Positions 16,729 to 25,710 of a stretch of 64,000 nt of DNA are shown here, one piece after another. The DNA lies in NCBI RefSeq assembly GCF_028623165.1, contig NZ_CP117768.1, positions 6,080,001-6,144,000 of the forward strand, in the 5' to 3' direction. Each line of letters opens with the position of its first letter. The first letter of the stretch is position 1. A program made the translations under genes and the position numbers. The notes below the pieces were generated by a model that saw only the letters and a list, made by a program, of their open reading frames with translations, was not told the DNA's origin and ran no database searches. This stretch comes from Nostoc sp. UHCC 0926. Its GTDB lineage: Bacteria > Cyanobacteriota > Cyanobacteriia > Cyanobacteriales > Nostocaceae.

Positions 16729-17703
16729 CGCCATTTGTTCTGGAGCATAGCGATCGCCAGCTACGGCATCCAGTGGCACTGCTGCCTCAATCCGGGCGAG
16801 ATCATCCTCGCCTAAGTGCAGATCCAGCGCCCCCAACGCTTCATTCAAGCGATCGCGACTCCGTGCCCCAATCAGCGGCACAATATCGTTCCCCCGCGAC
16901 AGCACCCAAGCAATTGCCACTTGAGCAAGCGTGGCACTGTATTCTTGGGCAATAAGGCGAAGGGCTTCAACCAGCAACAAATTGCGATCCAGATTCTCTC
17001 CAGAGAAGCGGGGCAGATGTCCGCGAGGGTCTTGCGCTTGCTCAGAGCGTTCTTTCGACCAGTGACCGCTCAACAACCCCCGTGAGAGGACTCCATAAGC
17101 GGTGACAGCAATGCCCAATTCACGCACAGTCGGCAGGATGTCATTTTCAATACCACGACTCAGGAGCGAATATTCGATCTGAAGCCAGCTAATGGGATGA
17201 ATCGCATGAGCACGCCGAATTGTATCTGCACCCACTTCAGATAAACCAATCTGGCGAACATATCCAGCTTTCACCATTTCGCTAATCGCCCCAACGGTGT
17301 CTTCAATGGGCACCCTCGGATCGAGCCGGGCTGGCTGGTAGAGGTCAATATAATCGGTTCCCAGTCGTTTCAATGTATAGGCAAGTGAAGTCTTCACGGC
17401 TTCAGGACGACCATCGAAGCCAAGAAACTTGCCGTCAGGAGACCGCAGCGCACCGAATTTAACAGCAATGAAGACATCTTCCCGCCGCCGTCCTGCTAGG
17501 GCTTCTTGTAGCAGCAGTTCATTGTGCCCCATGCCGTAAAAGTCGCCTGTATCCAGTAAGGTAACGCCTGCATCAAGGGCTGCATGAATCGTTGCAATAC
17601 TTTCCTCGCGATCGGCTGGGCCATAAAAATCTGACATGCCCATACAGCCAAGCCCAAGTGCCGATATTGTTTGACCGTTTTTTCCAAGTTGATGCGACAA
17701 CAT
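16705..17703 (-). CDS. Aldo/keto reductase
   Basis: 332-residue TIM-barrel NADPH reductase. It has the N-terminal LGLGCMGMSDFYG, the catalytic Asp/Tyr segment LLDTGDFYG (about 49-57) and the catalytic Lys in FIAVKFG (about 83). The usual catalytic His position reads YQPARLDP, so His is replaced by Ala; I recall this form in a sizeable AKR13-like subgroup. It reduces small aldehydes or ketones in the cytosol; the exact substrate is unknown. It heads a two-gene unit with the TetR regulator. Confidence 0.88.
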   Translation of the reverse strand: MLSHQLGKNGQTISALGLGCMGMSDFYGPADREESIATIHAALDAGVTLLDTGDFYGMGHNELLLQEALAGRRREDVFIAVKFGALRSPDGKFLGFDGRPEAVKTSLAYTLKRLGTDYIDLYQPARLDPRVPIEDTVGAISEMVKAGYVRQIGLSEVGADTIRRAHAIHPISWLQIEYSLLSRGIENDILPTVRELGIAVTAYGVLSRGLLSGHWSKERSEQAQDPRGHLPRFSGENLDRNLLLVEALRLIAQEYSATLAQVAIAWVLSRGNDIVPLIGARSRDRLNEALGALDLHLGEDDLARIEAAVPLDAVAGDRYAPEQMAMLDSEKR

Positions 17704-17789
17704 AGCAATCTCTCCACTGTGGTGATAAAACTATGATAATCACACAAATGACAAAAATCAATATCTGTCATTCAATACTTATTAGGCTT

Positions 17790-17816
17790 GCCCTCCTAGA
17801 AGAAAATTAGGAGGGC
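17790..17816. promoter_or_regulatory. Hairpin in divergent promoter region
   Basis: GCCCTCCTA and TAGGAGGGC form a perfect 9-bp stem around a 9-base loop, with no T-run after it. It sits between the divergent aldo/keto reductase and NahK-like genes. It could be an operator (for example for the TetR protein) or a leader hairpin of the plus-strand gene; which one is unknown. Confidence 0.35.
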
Positions 17817-17899
17817 TATATGCTATTTGAATATTTGTTGGATCTACTTATCAGCCTAAAATCTTCATAGGTGAGGAGTAATGCAGGTTAAACACGAAC

Positions 17900-19018
17900 A
17901 TGACAGAAGAATTTAATACACAGGGTGCAGAAAATCTAGTTGCGATCGCTAACCAATTCGCCCAATGGGGGAAGATTACAGACGTTAAAGCATTTGGAAG
18001 TGGTAATATCAATGACACATTTTTGGTAACTCTAGATTCCTCAGAAGAACAACATTTTGTCCTGCAACGCATCAACACACAGGTGTTTCGTCAGCCCCGA
18101 CTGATTATGGAGAATATGCGTACCTTCACTGAGCATGTTCACAAACGGTTACAGGACATATCCCTGAATCGTCGCTGGGAAGTGCCACGCGTACTGTTAA
18201 CCAAGGATGCTCAAGACCACTGGAGGGATGCAGACGGCTCCTTTTGGCGGGCGATTAGCTTTATTGAAGGCTCCCAGTCTTTCGATACTATGCACGATCA
18301 CTCTCACGCGAAAGAAATCGGTTATGCCTTGGGGATGTTCCACAATCTGATCAGCGACTTACCACCAGAAAAACTTGCTGACACCCTAGAAGGATTCCAT
18401 ATTACACCGCTTTATCTCCAGCATTACGAGGAAGTGTTGGCGAAAACTAGTGCGCGTCAATCTGCTGAAGTTAATTATTGCTTACAGTTTGTGAGCGATC
18501 GCCAAACTTTTGCACATATCCTAGAAAATGCCAAAGCTGAAAGCAAGCTACCTCTGCGTCTGATGCATGGAGATCCAAAAATCAACAATGTTATGTTTGA
18601 CACTGCTACCCAGCAAGCCGTCAGCGTCATCGACCTCGACACCGTTAAACCAGGTCTGGTACATTACGACATTGGTGATTGCTTGCGATCGGGTTGCAAT
18701 CCTGTTGGAGAAGAAACCGAGAATTGGGAAAGTATTTATTTCGATACCGATTTGTGTCAGGGAATCCTAAAAGGTTATCTCTCGGTGGCAAAGGCATTTC
18801 TTACTGAGAATGATTATGCCTATATTTACGATGCAATTCGTCTTATCGCCTTTGAACTAGGACTGAGGTTTTTTGCTGATTATTTAGCAGGGAATATCTA
18901 CTTTAAAGTCAAGCACCCAGAACATAATTTAGCAAGAGCGATCGTCCAGTTTAAGCTTACCGAAAGTATTGAATCTCAAGAAACGCAGATTCGTAAAATT
19001 ATCAAAGACATGAAATGA
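17900..19018 (+). CDS. NahK-like sugar kinase (APH fold)
   Basis: 372 residues with the aminoglycoside-phosphotransferase/choline-kinase fold. The N-lobe motif is GSGNINDTFLV (about 33-43). The catalytic loop is HGDPKINNVMFD (223-234), and the metal-binding segment is VIDLDTVKPGLVHYDIGD (243-260). The pairing of HGD-K-NN with IDLDTVxPG matches N-acetylhexosamine 1-kinase and its relatives rather than antibiotic kinases. I infer phosphorylation of a hexosamine or related sugar at C1. The stop overlaps the next gene's ATG (ATGA), so the two are co-translated. Confidence 0.8.
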   Translation: MTEEFNTQGAENLVAIANQFAQWGKITDVKAFGSGNINDTFLVTLDSSEEQHFVLQRINTQVFRQPRLIMENMRTFTEHVHKRLQDISLNRRWEVPRVLLTKDAQDHWRDADGSFWRAISFIEGSQSFDTMHDHSHAKEIGYALGMFHNLISDLPPEKLADTLEGFHITPLYLQHYEEVLAKTSARQSAEVNYCLQFVSDRQTFAHILENAKAESKLPLRLMHGDPKINNVMFDTATQQAVSVIDLDTVKPGLVHYDIGDCLRSGCNPVGEETENWESIYFDTDLCQGILKGYLSVAKAFLTENDYAYIYDAIRLIAFELGLRFFADYLAGNIYFKVKHPEHNLARAIVQFKLTESIESQETQIRKIIKDMK

Positions 19019-19572
19019 ACGACCAGACATTTTCCCTGCAACCCTTTCCTTCTACAAAATCCCTGCCTAATTTGAAAATTGCAGGCAATATTGCCCGAAA
19101 TTCTAATCAACTTGCCATCTGCTATATGCTTGAAGGCGATTTCAAAGAAATTACGATTGCTCCACTATCAAATACACGATCACGCAAGCATGAATTGTGG
19201 AAAGACACTTGCTTTGAGTTATTTCTTAGCATCAAAGATTCTCAACGGTATTGGGAATTCAACCTCTCCCCCGCCGGACACTGGAATGTCTATCGCTTTG
19301 ATGGCTACCGTCAAGGAATGCAAGAGGAAACAGCTTTTACAATACTTCCATTTAATGTTCAGAATAAAGCCGACGGTTTAGCACTTGTGTTGAATGCCGA
19401 TTTGAATAAAATTGTCTCGGCAGAACAAGCGATTGAAGTTGGCATTACTACGGTTATTAAACACAGAAATGGTGAGGTGACTTACTGGGCGTTAACTCAT
19501 CGAGGTGCAGAGGCTGACTTTCATTTGCAAGACAGTTTTATAATTAAATTGTTAGACTTGACCTGGAAATAA
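19015..19572 (+). CDS. DOMON-like domain protein
   Basis: 185 residues, an all-beta protein. The segment WKDTCFELFLSIKD and the following WEFNLSPAGHWNVYRFDGYR (about residues 62-98) are characteristic of the DOMON-like/carbohydrate-binding family found in cyanobacteria. It has no signal peptide. It overlaps the upstream sugar-kinase gene by four bases, so I infer a linked role, perhaps binding a sugar or glycoside. The molecular function is unproven. Confidence 0.75.
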   Translation: MNDQTFSLQPFPSTKSLPNLKIAGNIARNSNQLAICYMLEGDFKEITIAPLSNTRSRKHELWKDTCFELFLSIKDSQRYWEFNLSPAGHWNVYRFDGYRQGMQEETAFTILPFNVQNKADGLALVLNADLNKIVSAEQAIEVGITTVIKHRNGEVTYWALTHRGAEADFHLQDSFIIKLLDLTWK

Positions 19573-19698
19573 AATTTATGCTAAATAGTCGGCGTTGCTG
19601 ATTGATGGGATGAATTTTATCTCACACAAAGGCGCAAATACTCTACCTTTCATTTTAGGAAAAAATCTCAATTCATTCTGCAAATATGCAACCATAAT

Positions 19699-20523
19699 AT
19701 GCCTCTATACAATAGCCCTGTATCCCAGAATGTTAAATATTTATTTATTGATGGCGGTTGTTTGGATTCACTACTAGAATTATTTTCCGAGAATCTTTTT
19801 GAAAAAAAACAGCTTGAAATAAATTACCTTCAGTTAGCATGGAACTATCATAAAGTGTTCTATTATGATTGTCTACCTGCTCAAAAGCAAGGAGAAAATG
19901 AAGCAGACTACCAAAATCGTATTAAGCCTAAAATTAAGTGATTCAATCACTTAAAATCACTGGATAGATTTCATGTATATGAGGGTACTGCTCGATACCG
20001 AGATAAGCGAAGAGGGCAAGAGCAAAAGCAGGTTGACATTATGATTGCTGTAGATATGCTCACGCATTCTTTTCGTAAAAATATGGATGAAGCAACTTTG
20101 CTCACAAGTGATTTAGATTTTAAACCTCTTATTGATGCTCTGGTACAGGATGGAATGTATGTATCTTTGTGGTATTCAAAAGGTAAAACAAATTATGAGC
20201 TAGTTGATGCTGCTGATTCTAGGCAGGTACTGACAATTCACACTGTTTGGGGATGGTTAACTGAGAATTTCCAAAAGCAGGTTACTTTACCTGTTTTGAG
20301 CCAATCGAGTTTTTCGCCTATTGATAATTCTTGGACACAAGTTAATAAGATAGAACAAGCAGCTTACGAAGTATTTATTTATGAGAAACAAAAAAACTAT
20401 GCTGCTGTATTACAAACGATAAATGGTGATTACAACTTATACCAACACAACAATTTAGACCAGTTAAAGTTTTATGTAGATCATATTTACAGCCCAGATG
20501 TAATCCGAAAAGACATAATTTGA
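19699..20523 (+). pseudogene. NYN-domain (PIN-like) protein with in-frame stop
   Basis: The two open segments 19699-19941 and 19942-20523 are in the same frame and are separated only by one TGA at 19939-19941 (after KPKIK, before FNHLKSLDRFHVYEG). Together they make a 274-codon NYN protein: YLFIDGGCLD with the first acidic residue, then VDIMIAVDMLTHSF and TLLTSDLDFKPLIDAL with the others. The NYN family acts as RNA endonucleases. The stop falls in the catalytic core, so the protein is probably inactive unless TGA is a sequencing error. There is no frameshift. Confidence 0.8.
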
Positions 20524-20821
20524 ATGCGATCGCACTAGCAGGTAGAAAAAATTAGGTTAAATATCTCAACCACAGCGATATTTACATATCTACCCATTCA
20601 TGCTTGTAGCTTCATCACTTCTAATATGAACAATAATCTAGGAGTAACGTTCTTTTATGACAATAAATAAACTAATTTTATTTCGTTTGATAGAGTTAAT
20701 TAAAAACTAAGAGAGCAAAATATAAGATAGATAGCTAAAAAGCAAATTCAAAATCAGGAGACTTATTTACTTACTATCAACAACTGCATTCCTTTGTGGA
20801 TGCGGTTTCTCGGAGGGCTAA
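20524..20821. other. Leader/intergenic region of the ATP-grasp gene
   Basis: This 298-base gap contains one HIP1 site near 20526 and A/T-rich sequence. Close to the start codon GCATTCC and GGATGC can form a small hairpin, followed by CGGAGGG, a strong ribosome site nine or so bases before the ATG at 20822. No further feature is seen. Confidence 0.4.
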
Positions 20822-22093
20822 ATGAATTCAAAATATAACTTTCAATACTTTCAAGGGAGTTCTCTTTCTGATTTGTTTGCTCAAGACATCACAGATGCAT
20901 CTTATGGGTTTATCTTAAATTATCCTGCAACTGCCAGTTGGGCTGCTTATCCCAACCTGAAAAAATATTTTATTCAAGATGGCAGTAGTGAAGCTACTAA
21001 AACTTCCTTTGACAAGATTTGCCAAAAGGAACCTTGGAAAATTCTGGCTGTATTAGGCGATCGCATTCCCGGAATTGTGATTATTCCGCCGCCAAAGTCG
21101 CTGCTTGAATACTGGCAAGAGCATTTCGGCTTCAGTTACTCTAATATTGACATGATGGATCGCTTGACTTATTTGGATGACCTCAGCCACAGCGAACGCT
21201 TTGACAAACTCATCACTCTATTTCCCTTTGATCACCTCAAAAGAGAAAAACACGCTATTGATTCAGACACCCATTACCGCTTACTCAGCAAAGTAACATT
21301 AGCCGAATTGGGGGTGCAATGTCCAAAATATGAGAGCTACAATCTGCACACCTGTAGTCTGGAAGATATTCAGTTACCACAATTTCCCTACTTAATTAAA
21401 ACGTCCCACGGACTCTCAGGAGAAGGCACTTATATCATCAAAAGCCCTAGCGATTTGAACTACTGCCTTGAAGAAATCAGGAAATATCTGAATATTAAGT
21501 TGCTCGATAAAATTATTGTCTCGGAGTTCGTCAAGAATGAGGTGCAGAATTACTGCGTACAGTTCTATGTCAACAAGGCGGGAGAGATAACCCTGATCGG
21601 CACTACCAGGCAACTCGTCACTCCAGAAGGCAACTATTTAGGGGGACTGATTGACTACCGCAACACTGACATGAGCAAGTTCTTTGAAATGATTGCCGCC
21701 ATTGGTCAGTATGCTCACAAACAGGGTTATTTCGGCGTGATTGGCTTCGATGTGTTAGAAGATCAAGACGGACAATTTTATGCGATCGATGCCAATTTCC
21801 GAGTCAATGGATCAACTCCGTTGTGCTTGCAGCGCCATACTTTACTGAGACTGGGAAAGGAAGTAGCTAAATATTCCAGTGACTACCGCATGGAAGGAAC
21901 GTTGGATTCAATTTTAGTGACCTTAAAACCAGAACTAGATCGCAAAGACTTGATTATTCTATCGGCTTTAGAGAAGGTCAAATACGGAAAAATCTACACC
22001 GAAATTTATGCGATCGTTACTGGAGAAACTATCGAAGAAATGCAGCATATCGAGCAAAAATTACAGAATAAGGGATTACAATGGCTCCCTTAA
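20822..22093 (+). CDS. ATP-grasp-family ligase
   Basis: 423 residues. The ATP-grasp fold is recognised by LIKTSHGLSGEGTYII (about 190-205, the Lys and Gly-rich ATP loop), IIVSEFVKNEVQNYCVQFYV, and the C-terminal metal-binding segment FYAIDANFRVNGSTP (Asp and Asn ligands, about 319-333). ATP-grasp enzymes join a carboxylate, via an acyl-phosphate, to an amine or thiol. It is not one of the standard biosynthetic members I recognise. An SDR gene follows 67 bases later on the same strand, suggesting a small specialised-metabolite unit. Start chosen for its GGAGG site. Confidence 0.8.
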   Translation: MNSKYNFQYFQGSSLSDLFAQDITDASYGFILNYPATASWAAYPNLKKYFIQDGSSEATKTSFDKICQKEPWKILAVLGDRIPGIVIIPPPKSLLEYWQEHFGFSYSNIDMMDRLTYLDDLSHSERFDKLITLFPFDHLKREKHAIDSDTHYRLLSKVTLAELGVQCPKYESYNLHTCSLEDIQLPQFPYLIKTSHGLSGEGTYIIKSPSDLNYCLEEIRKYLNIKLLDKIIVSEFVKNEVQNYCVQFYVNKAGEITLIGTTRQLVTPEGNYLGGLIDYRNTDMSKFFEMIAAIGQYAHKQGYFGVIGFDVLEDQDGQFYAIDANFRVNGSTPLCLQRHTLLRLGKEVAKYSSDYRMEGTLDSILVTLKPELDRKDLIILSALEKVKYGKIYTEIYAIVTGETIEEMQHIEQKLQNKGLQWLP

Positions 22094-22160
22094 ACAGCAC
22101 CACTCTTGAAAAGAATTGTTTTAATTTCCAACCCCTAATTTATTTTAAAAAGTAACACTT

Positions 22161-23171
22161 ATGCAATTAAAGCCAATCAATCAGCAAGTTGTTTCCGTCG
22201 TTGGAGCCTCCAGCGGGATCGGACGGATCACAGCTCTTGAGTTTGCTAGACGTGGGGCAAAAGTGGTAGTCTCGGCTCGCAGTGAATCGAAGCTAAAGTC
22301 CTTAGTAGAGGAGATTCGCAGCTTTGGCGGCGAGGCAACTTTTTGCGTAGCTGATGTGGAAGTATTTGAGCAAGTTAAGGCGATCACAGATAAAACTGTG
22401 GAAGTATACGGGCGACTCGATACATGGGTACATGTCGCCGCGATCGGCATCTTTGCCACTGTTGACAACACAACACCGGAAGAGTTTAAGCATGTGATTG
22501 ATGTCGATCTCATGGGACAAGTGTATGGTGCAATGGCGGCCCTACCCCATCTGAAGCGTGAGGGACGGGGGGCACTAATCCACGTTTCTTCAATGGAAGG
22601 TAGGCGAGCGCTCCCCTACCAAAGTGCTTACTCGGCAGCCAAGCACGGGGTTGAGGGCTTTATCGAAGCTATGCGCGTTGAGTTGCAATATGAAAAATGG
22701 CCGATCAGCGTCACGAGTGTGAAACCAGCGGTGATCAACACCCCTTTCTGGAACAATGGCCTGACGAAATTAGGCGTAAAACCTACCGGGATACCACCTT
22801 ACTACGACCCTAAACTTGTAGCTGATGCTATCCTCTATGCAGCCGAACATCCAACTCGTGACTACTTGGTTGGGGATGTAGCGAAAATATTAGATGTGGT
22901 ACAGCGCCTCTCACCATCATTAGTAGATTCACTGTTACTGCTCGTCGGCTTAGATTTACAGCGAACTTCTGAACCGAAGTCTGAAGATGCACCAAATAAT
23001 TTTTACCAACCTGTTGCTGAAGACGACAGAGTTAACGGGGATTATGGTAACTTAGTTGTACCTAGCGTTTCCGACTGGCTAGAAAAAAATCCGCTTCTCC
23101 AGTGGGGTGCGATCGGCGGTACATTAGCATTAGCGTTCCTAGCAGTTCAAGTATTCAAAAAGGAAGGATAA
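22161..23171 (+). CDS. Short-chain dehydrogenase/reductase with C-terminal membrane anchor
   Basis: 336 residues. The classical SDR core has GASSGIG (15-21) for NAD(P) binding, the catalytic Ser at HVSSMEG (about 143-144) and YSAAK (Y157, K161). A C-terminal extension of about 80 residues ends in a hydrophobic segment (WGAIGGTLALAFLAVQVF) and KKEG, like a tail anchor. The substrate is unknown. It is probably transcribed with the ATP-grasp gene and closed by the terminator at 23204-23238. Confidence 0.88.
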   Translation: MQLKPINQQVVSVVGASSGIGRITALEFARRGAKVVVSARSESKLKSLVEEIRSFGGEATFCVADVEVFEQVKAITDKTVEVYGRLDTWVHVAAIGIFATVDNTTPEEFKHVIDVDLMGQVYGAMAALPHLKREGRGALIHVSSMEGRRALPYQSAYSAAKHGVEGFIEAMRVELQYEKWPISVTSVKPAVINTPFWNNGLTKLGVKPTGIPPYYDPKLVADAILYAAEHPTRDYLVGDVAKILDVVQRLSPSLVDSLLLLVGLDLQRTSEPKSEDAPNNFYQPVAEDDRVNGDYGNLVVPSVSDWLEKNPLLQWGAIGGTLALAFLAVQVFKKEG

Positions 23172-23244
23172 ATAGACCCGCCCGAAAATTTGTAATCCAG
23201 TTTTTACAAGGATTTGAGAGAAATCCTTGTAAAATTTTTGGCAA
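23153..23244. repeat. 92-bp direct repeat, copy 1 (SDR 3' end)
   Basis: It covers the last codons of the SDR gene (the FKKEG-stop region) and its terminator. The same 92 bases, about 90% identical, recur at 24744-24835 after the MFS gene, where no SDR coding sequence precedes them. Confidence 0.9.
23204..23238 (+). terminator. Rho-independent terminator of the SDR gene
   Basis: The stem TTACAAGGATTT pairs perfectly with AAATCCTTGTAA around a GAGAG loop, followed by AATTTTT. It lies 33 bases after the SDR stop codon. Confidence 0.85.
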
Positions 23245-23536
23245 CGTAGTGATCATGTTTTGAGATGTTCCTAATAGTTTAGGGCAGAAAAATAGATAAC
23301 TATTGATTCAGGCGATCGCTATTTTTTCTGAGTACTTTTCAGATTTTATGTTATGTATTGATTTCATCCAACAAAGAAAACATTTAATATAGTTAAATTC
23401 CTAGTGGACACTAATAAAATAATTTAGGTTATATCAGTGCATCACTACAGGGAGATGAGTATGAAGTTATTTTTGAGGATGATTAATTGAGTAAATCTCA
23501 GCAGTCAAATAGTCTGACCCAAGAACATTCCAGCCA
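23245..23536. other. Intergenic, upstream of the MFS gene
   Basis: The stretch is A/T-rich with one HIP1-like site. It should carry the MFS promoter, but no clear motif is visible. The only open frames are very short. Confidence 0.3.
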
Positions 23537-24721
23537 ATGAGAGACTATCAACGCACCCTACCGCCTGCATGGATTGGGGAGGCGATCGCCTTCTATGCCT
23601 TTATTGCTATTGGCATCGCTGAAGCCGGATTAGGAGTTCTTCTGCCCTCGATTCTGTCTACCTATAACTTGACTTCAGCAACCGTCACTCTGCTGTTTCT
23701 TAGTCAAATTAGCGGCTACATTCTGGCAGCATTCACCAGCAGTCTTGTGAGTAGTCGGCTGGGGTTAGCCCGAATGCTGTTGATTGCTGCGGGTGCGCTG
23801 ACGATGGCACTGATGATCTATGCCACCTCACCCTCCTGGTTTCTCATGGTTGCCGCTGGATCAGAGTTGGGATTGGGCATTGGGCTGATTGATGCAGGGA
23901 TCAACACCTACATTGTGCAAGATTCCCGCAGTGCCAGTCGGATTGGTTTGCTCCATGCTTTCTATGGTATTGGCGCACTCTTAGGTCCCGCGATCGCTAC
24001 TACTTTGTTAGCAATTGGCATGAACTGGCGACAGGTTTATGGGGTATTAGCTGGGATTGTCAGCCTATTAATTGTGAGCGTGCTGGGCGTAATCATCTTC
24101 AACTACACACCAATGACACTACGGGTATTGGCATCAAATACAACTGCGTTAGAAAATCTGGGCAGAGCGCTCCAAACTCCGATAGTACTGCTAACTGGGC
24201 TACTTTTGCTGGTTTATGTTGGCACTGAAGCCTGCATCGGCAACTGGGCATATACTGTGCAATCCGTCGCTCGTCACACTCCCGCGCTCATTGCTGGTTA
24301 CAGTGTTAGTGCCTACTGGCTGGGATTAACATTGGGACGTTTCATCTTAGGTTATTTCTTGCAATGGCTTGGGGCAATCCGCACAATCAGTATGTCGCTC
24401 AGTCTTGTGATCATTGGATTGCTTGCTTGGTGGCAACTGCCAGATCAATGGATTAGCTTACCGTTGATTGGGTTTGGGTTGGCAGCCATCTTTCCTGCAA
24501 CCATTTGGTTAATCCCTCAACGATTGCCTGATCCCCATGTTCCTGCGGCTGTTAGCATCGCCACTAGTGCCGCCAGTTTGGGGGCAGCGATTATACCCAC
24601 TGGAGCAGGCTGGGTTGCAAGTTGGGCAAATTTAGAAATCATCCCAATGTTGATGATGCCATTGGCGCTCTTAATGGTGGGCTTACATTGCTGGCTGGTG
24701 CAACATTCGGTAAGAGCCTAG
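23537..24721 (+). CDS. MFS transporter
   Basis: 394 residues with about twelve hydrophobic segments in two halves. These begin with AFYAFIAIGIAEAGLGVLLP and include the loop-2/3 motif region SSRLGLARML after helix 2. The protein is similar in size to small-molecule exporters or sugar permeases of the major facilitator superfamily. It lies in the inner membrane; the substrate is unknown. The gene sits between two copies of a 92-bp repeat that carries the neighbouring SDR gene's 3' end and terminator, which suggests that it was inserted or rearranged next to the ATP-grasp/SDR unit. Confidence 0.88.
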   Translation: MRDYQRTLPPAWIGEAIAFYAFIAIGIAEAGLGVLLPSILSTYNLTSATVTLLFLSQISGYILAAFTSSLVSSRLGLARMLLIAAGALTMALMIYATSPSWFLMVAAGSELGLGIGLIDAGINTYIVQDSRSASRIGLLHAFYGIGALLGPAIATTLLAIGMNWRQVYGVLAGIVSLLIVSVLGVIIFNYTPMTLRVLASNTTALENLGRALQTPIVLLTGLLLLVYVGTEACIGNWAYTVQSVARHTPALIAGYSVSAYWLGLTLGRFILGYFLQWLGAIRTISMSLSLVIIGLLAWWQLPDQWISLPLIGFGLAAIFPATIWLIPQRLPDPHVPAAVSIATSAASLGAAIIPTGAGWVASWANLEIIPMLMMPLALLMVGLHCWLVQHSVRA

Positions 24722-24743
24722 TACCGCAAGGCAGAAGTCACGC

Positions 24744-24835
24744 ATTCAAAAAGGAAGGATAAATAGACCTGTCCGAAAATTTGCAATCAAGTTTTTACAA
24801 GGGTTTGAGATAAATCCTTGTAGATTTTTTGGCAA
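24744..24835. repeat. 92-bp direct repeat, copy 2
   Basis: This is a copy of the SDR 3' end and terminator (see 23153-23244), here 22 bases after the MFS stop. It starts with ATTCAAAAAGGAAGGATAAA. Confidence 0.9.
24794..24828 (+). terminator. Duplicated terminator after the MFS gene
   Basis: The stem TTACAAGGGTTT with AAATCCTTGTA is followed by GATTTTTT. It is slightly less perfect than the copy at 23204 but still a plausible intrinsic terminator for the MFS transcript. Confidence 0.7.
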
Positions 24836-24972
24836 TATTTTTACAAGAGGTTCATTTAGCCAGTGCTTCATACGAATTTTGACCGTCTGGGGCTAATTAC
24901 GCTCTTTTGAAAGAGTAAGATAACGATAGTATTTTAAAATACTTTATTTCTCATAATCTCAGCAAATTTCTA

Positions 24973-25455
24973 TTAAAGGGGATTCTTAAGACTACTTCTG
25001 TGCCTCTTTACCACTTTGCAAATTTCTGTTGGGTTAAGGTCAATCAGATGCAGAATGAAGTCATCTGGATGCTGGGACTCTATACCATATAGTGAAAGAG
25101 TTTGAGGAGGAAAATCTTTAAGGTTAAAAGTGACTATAATACTTGCATTACAACGAATCGCTGCGGCGAGAACATGGTGATCATTTGGATCTGGAAGTTG
25201 TAAACCTGCGATTAGTGCTTCATAACCTGTAACGAGACAATCTCGGACATTGCTATTCATCAGATTTTTAGTTCTGGTAAGCTTCTCAAGCGTGAGATCA
25301 GGACGATCTTTTAAAACATTTCTAATCCATTCTGAGTGAATTGCATCCGTCCACCGTGCCCTAAATAGGTCAGTGACTGCAAGCCGCATAAGAAAATCTC
25401 TCAATGGTGCTGGATATAAGACACATGCATCATAAATAGCTGTAAAATTAGACAC
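24973..25455 (-). CDS. PIN-domain protein (probable toxin ribonuclease)
   Basis: 160 residues. The PIN fold's acidic residues are visible in YDACVLYP (Asp near residue 9), IHSEWIRN, LPDPNDHHVLAAAI and VTFNLKDFP. PIN proteins cleave RNA with a metal cluster and often act as toxins. An HTH protein gene lies upstream on the same strand, as in known HTH/PIN toxin-antitoxin pairs, though the 255-base gap containing a large hairpin is unusual. The GTG start at 25455 follows an A/T-rich leader. Confidence 0.8.
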   Translation of the reverse strand: MSNFTAIYDACVLYPAPLRDFLMRLAVTDLFRARWTDAIHSEWIRNVLKDRPDLTLEKLTRTKNLMNSNVRDCLVTGYEALIAGLQLPDPNDHHVLAAAIRCNASIIVTFNLKDFPPQTLSLYGIESQHPDDFILHLIDLNPTEICKVVKRHRSSLKNPL

Positions 25456-25572
25456 TATAATTTCTCTATTATTTTGAAATTATTACCCTTAATAGTGGTA
25501 ACAAATTTTCTTTATAAATGTCCTTTATACTAAGTAAACTTTTGATCTTAACTTATAGTTTCAATCGCATTA

Positions 25573-25626
25573 AAGTTAAAACTAAGTCAATTGGGTACTA
25601 GAGGGCTTCCTGACTTAGTTTAACTT
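25573..25626. promoter_or_regulatory. Large hairpin between HTH and PIN genes
   Basis: AAGTTAAAACTAAGTCA pairs with TGACTTAGTTTAACTT across a 21-base loop, with one bulge. It lies in the 255-base gap between the HTH gene's stop and the PIN gene's start. It could be a terminator or attenuator that lowers toxin expression, or a dispersed repeat. Confidence 0.45.
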
Positions 25627-25710
25627 GATTGTTAGATGTACTTTTATTCCTAGAGTTGCCTTTAGCAGAGCATCTGGCTAATCATGCGAAACTGTTATGT
25701 ATCACGATTC

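Noticed and set aside
19595..19777. 60-codon open frame before the NYN gene
   Set aside because: It overlaps the start of the NYN gene in another frame and has no supporting ribosome site or domain.
19939..19941. Selenocysteine or programmed read-through at the in-frame TGA
   Set aside because: No SECIS-like structure is evident next to it, and the position is not a known catalytic site of NYN proteins; a nonsense mutation or sequencing error is simpler.
23537..24835. MFS gene as a composite transposon
   Set aside because: The flanking 92-bp repeats carry coding end and terminator sequence, not transposon ends or a transposase; reported only as a rearrangement.
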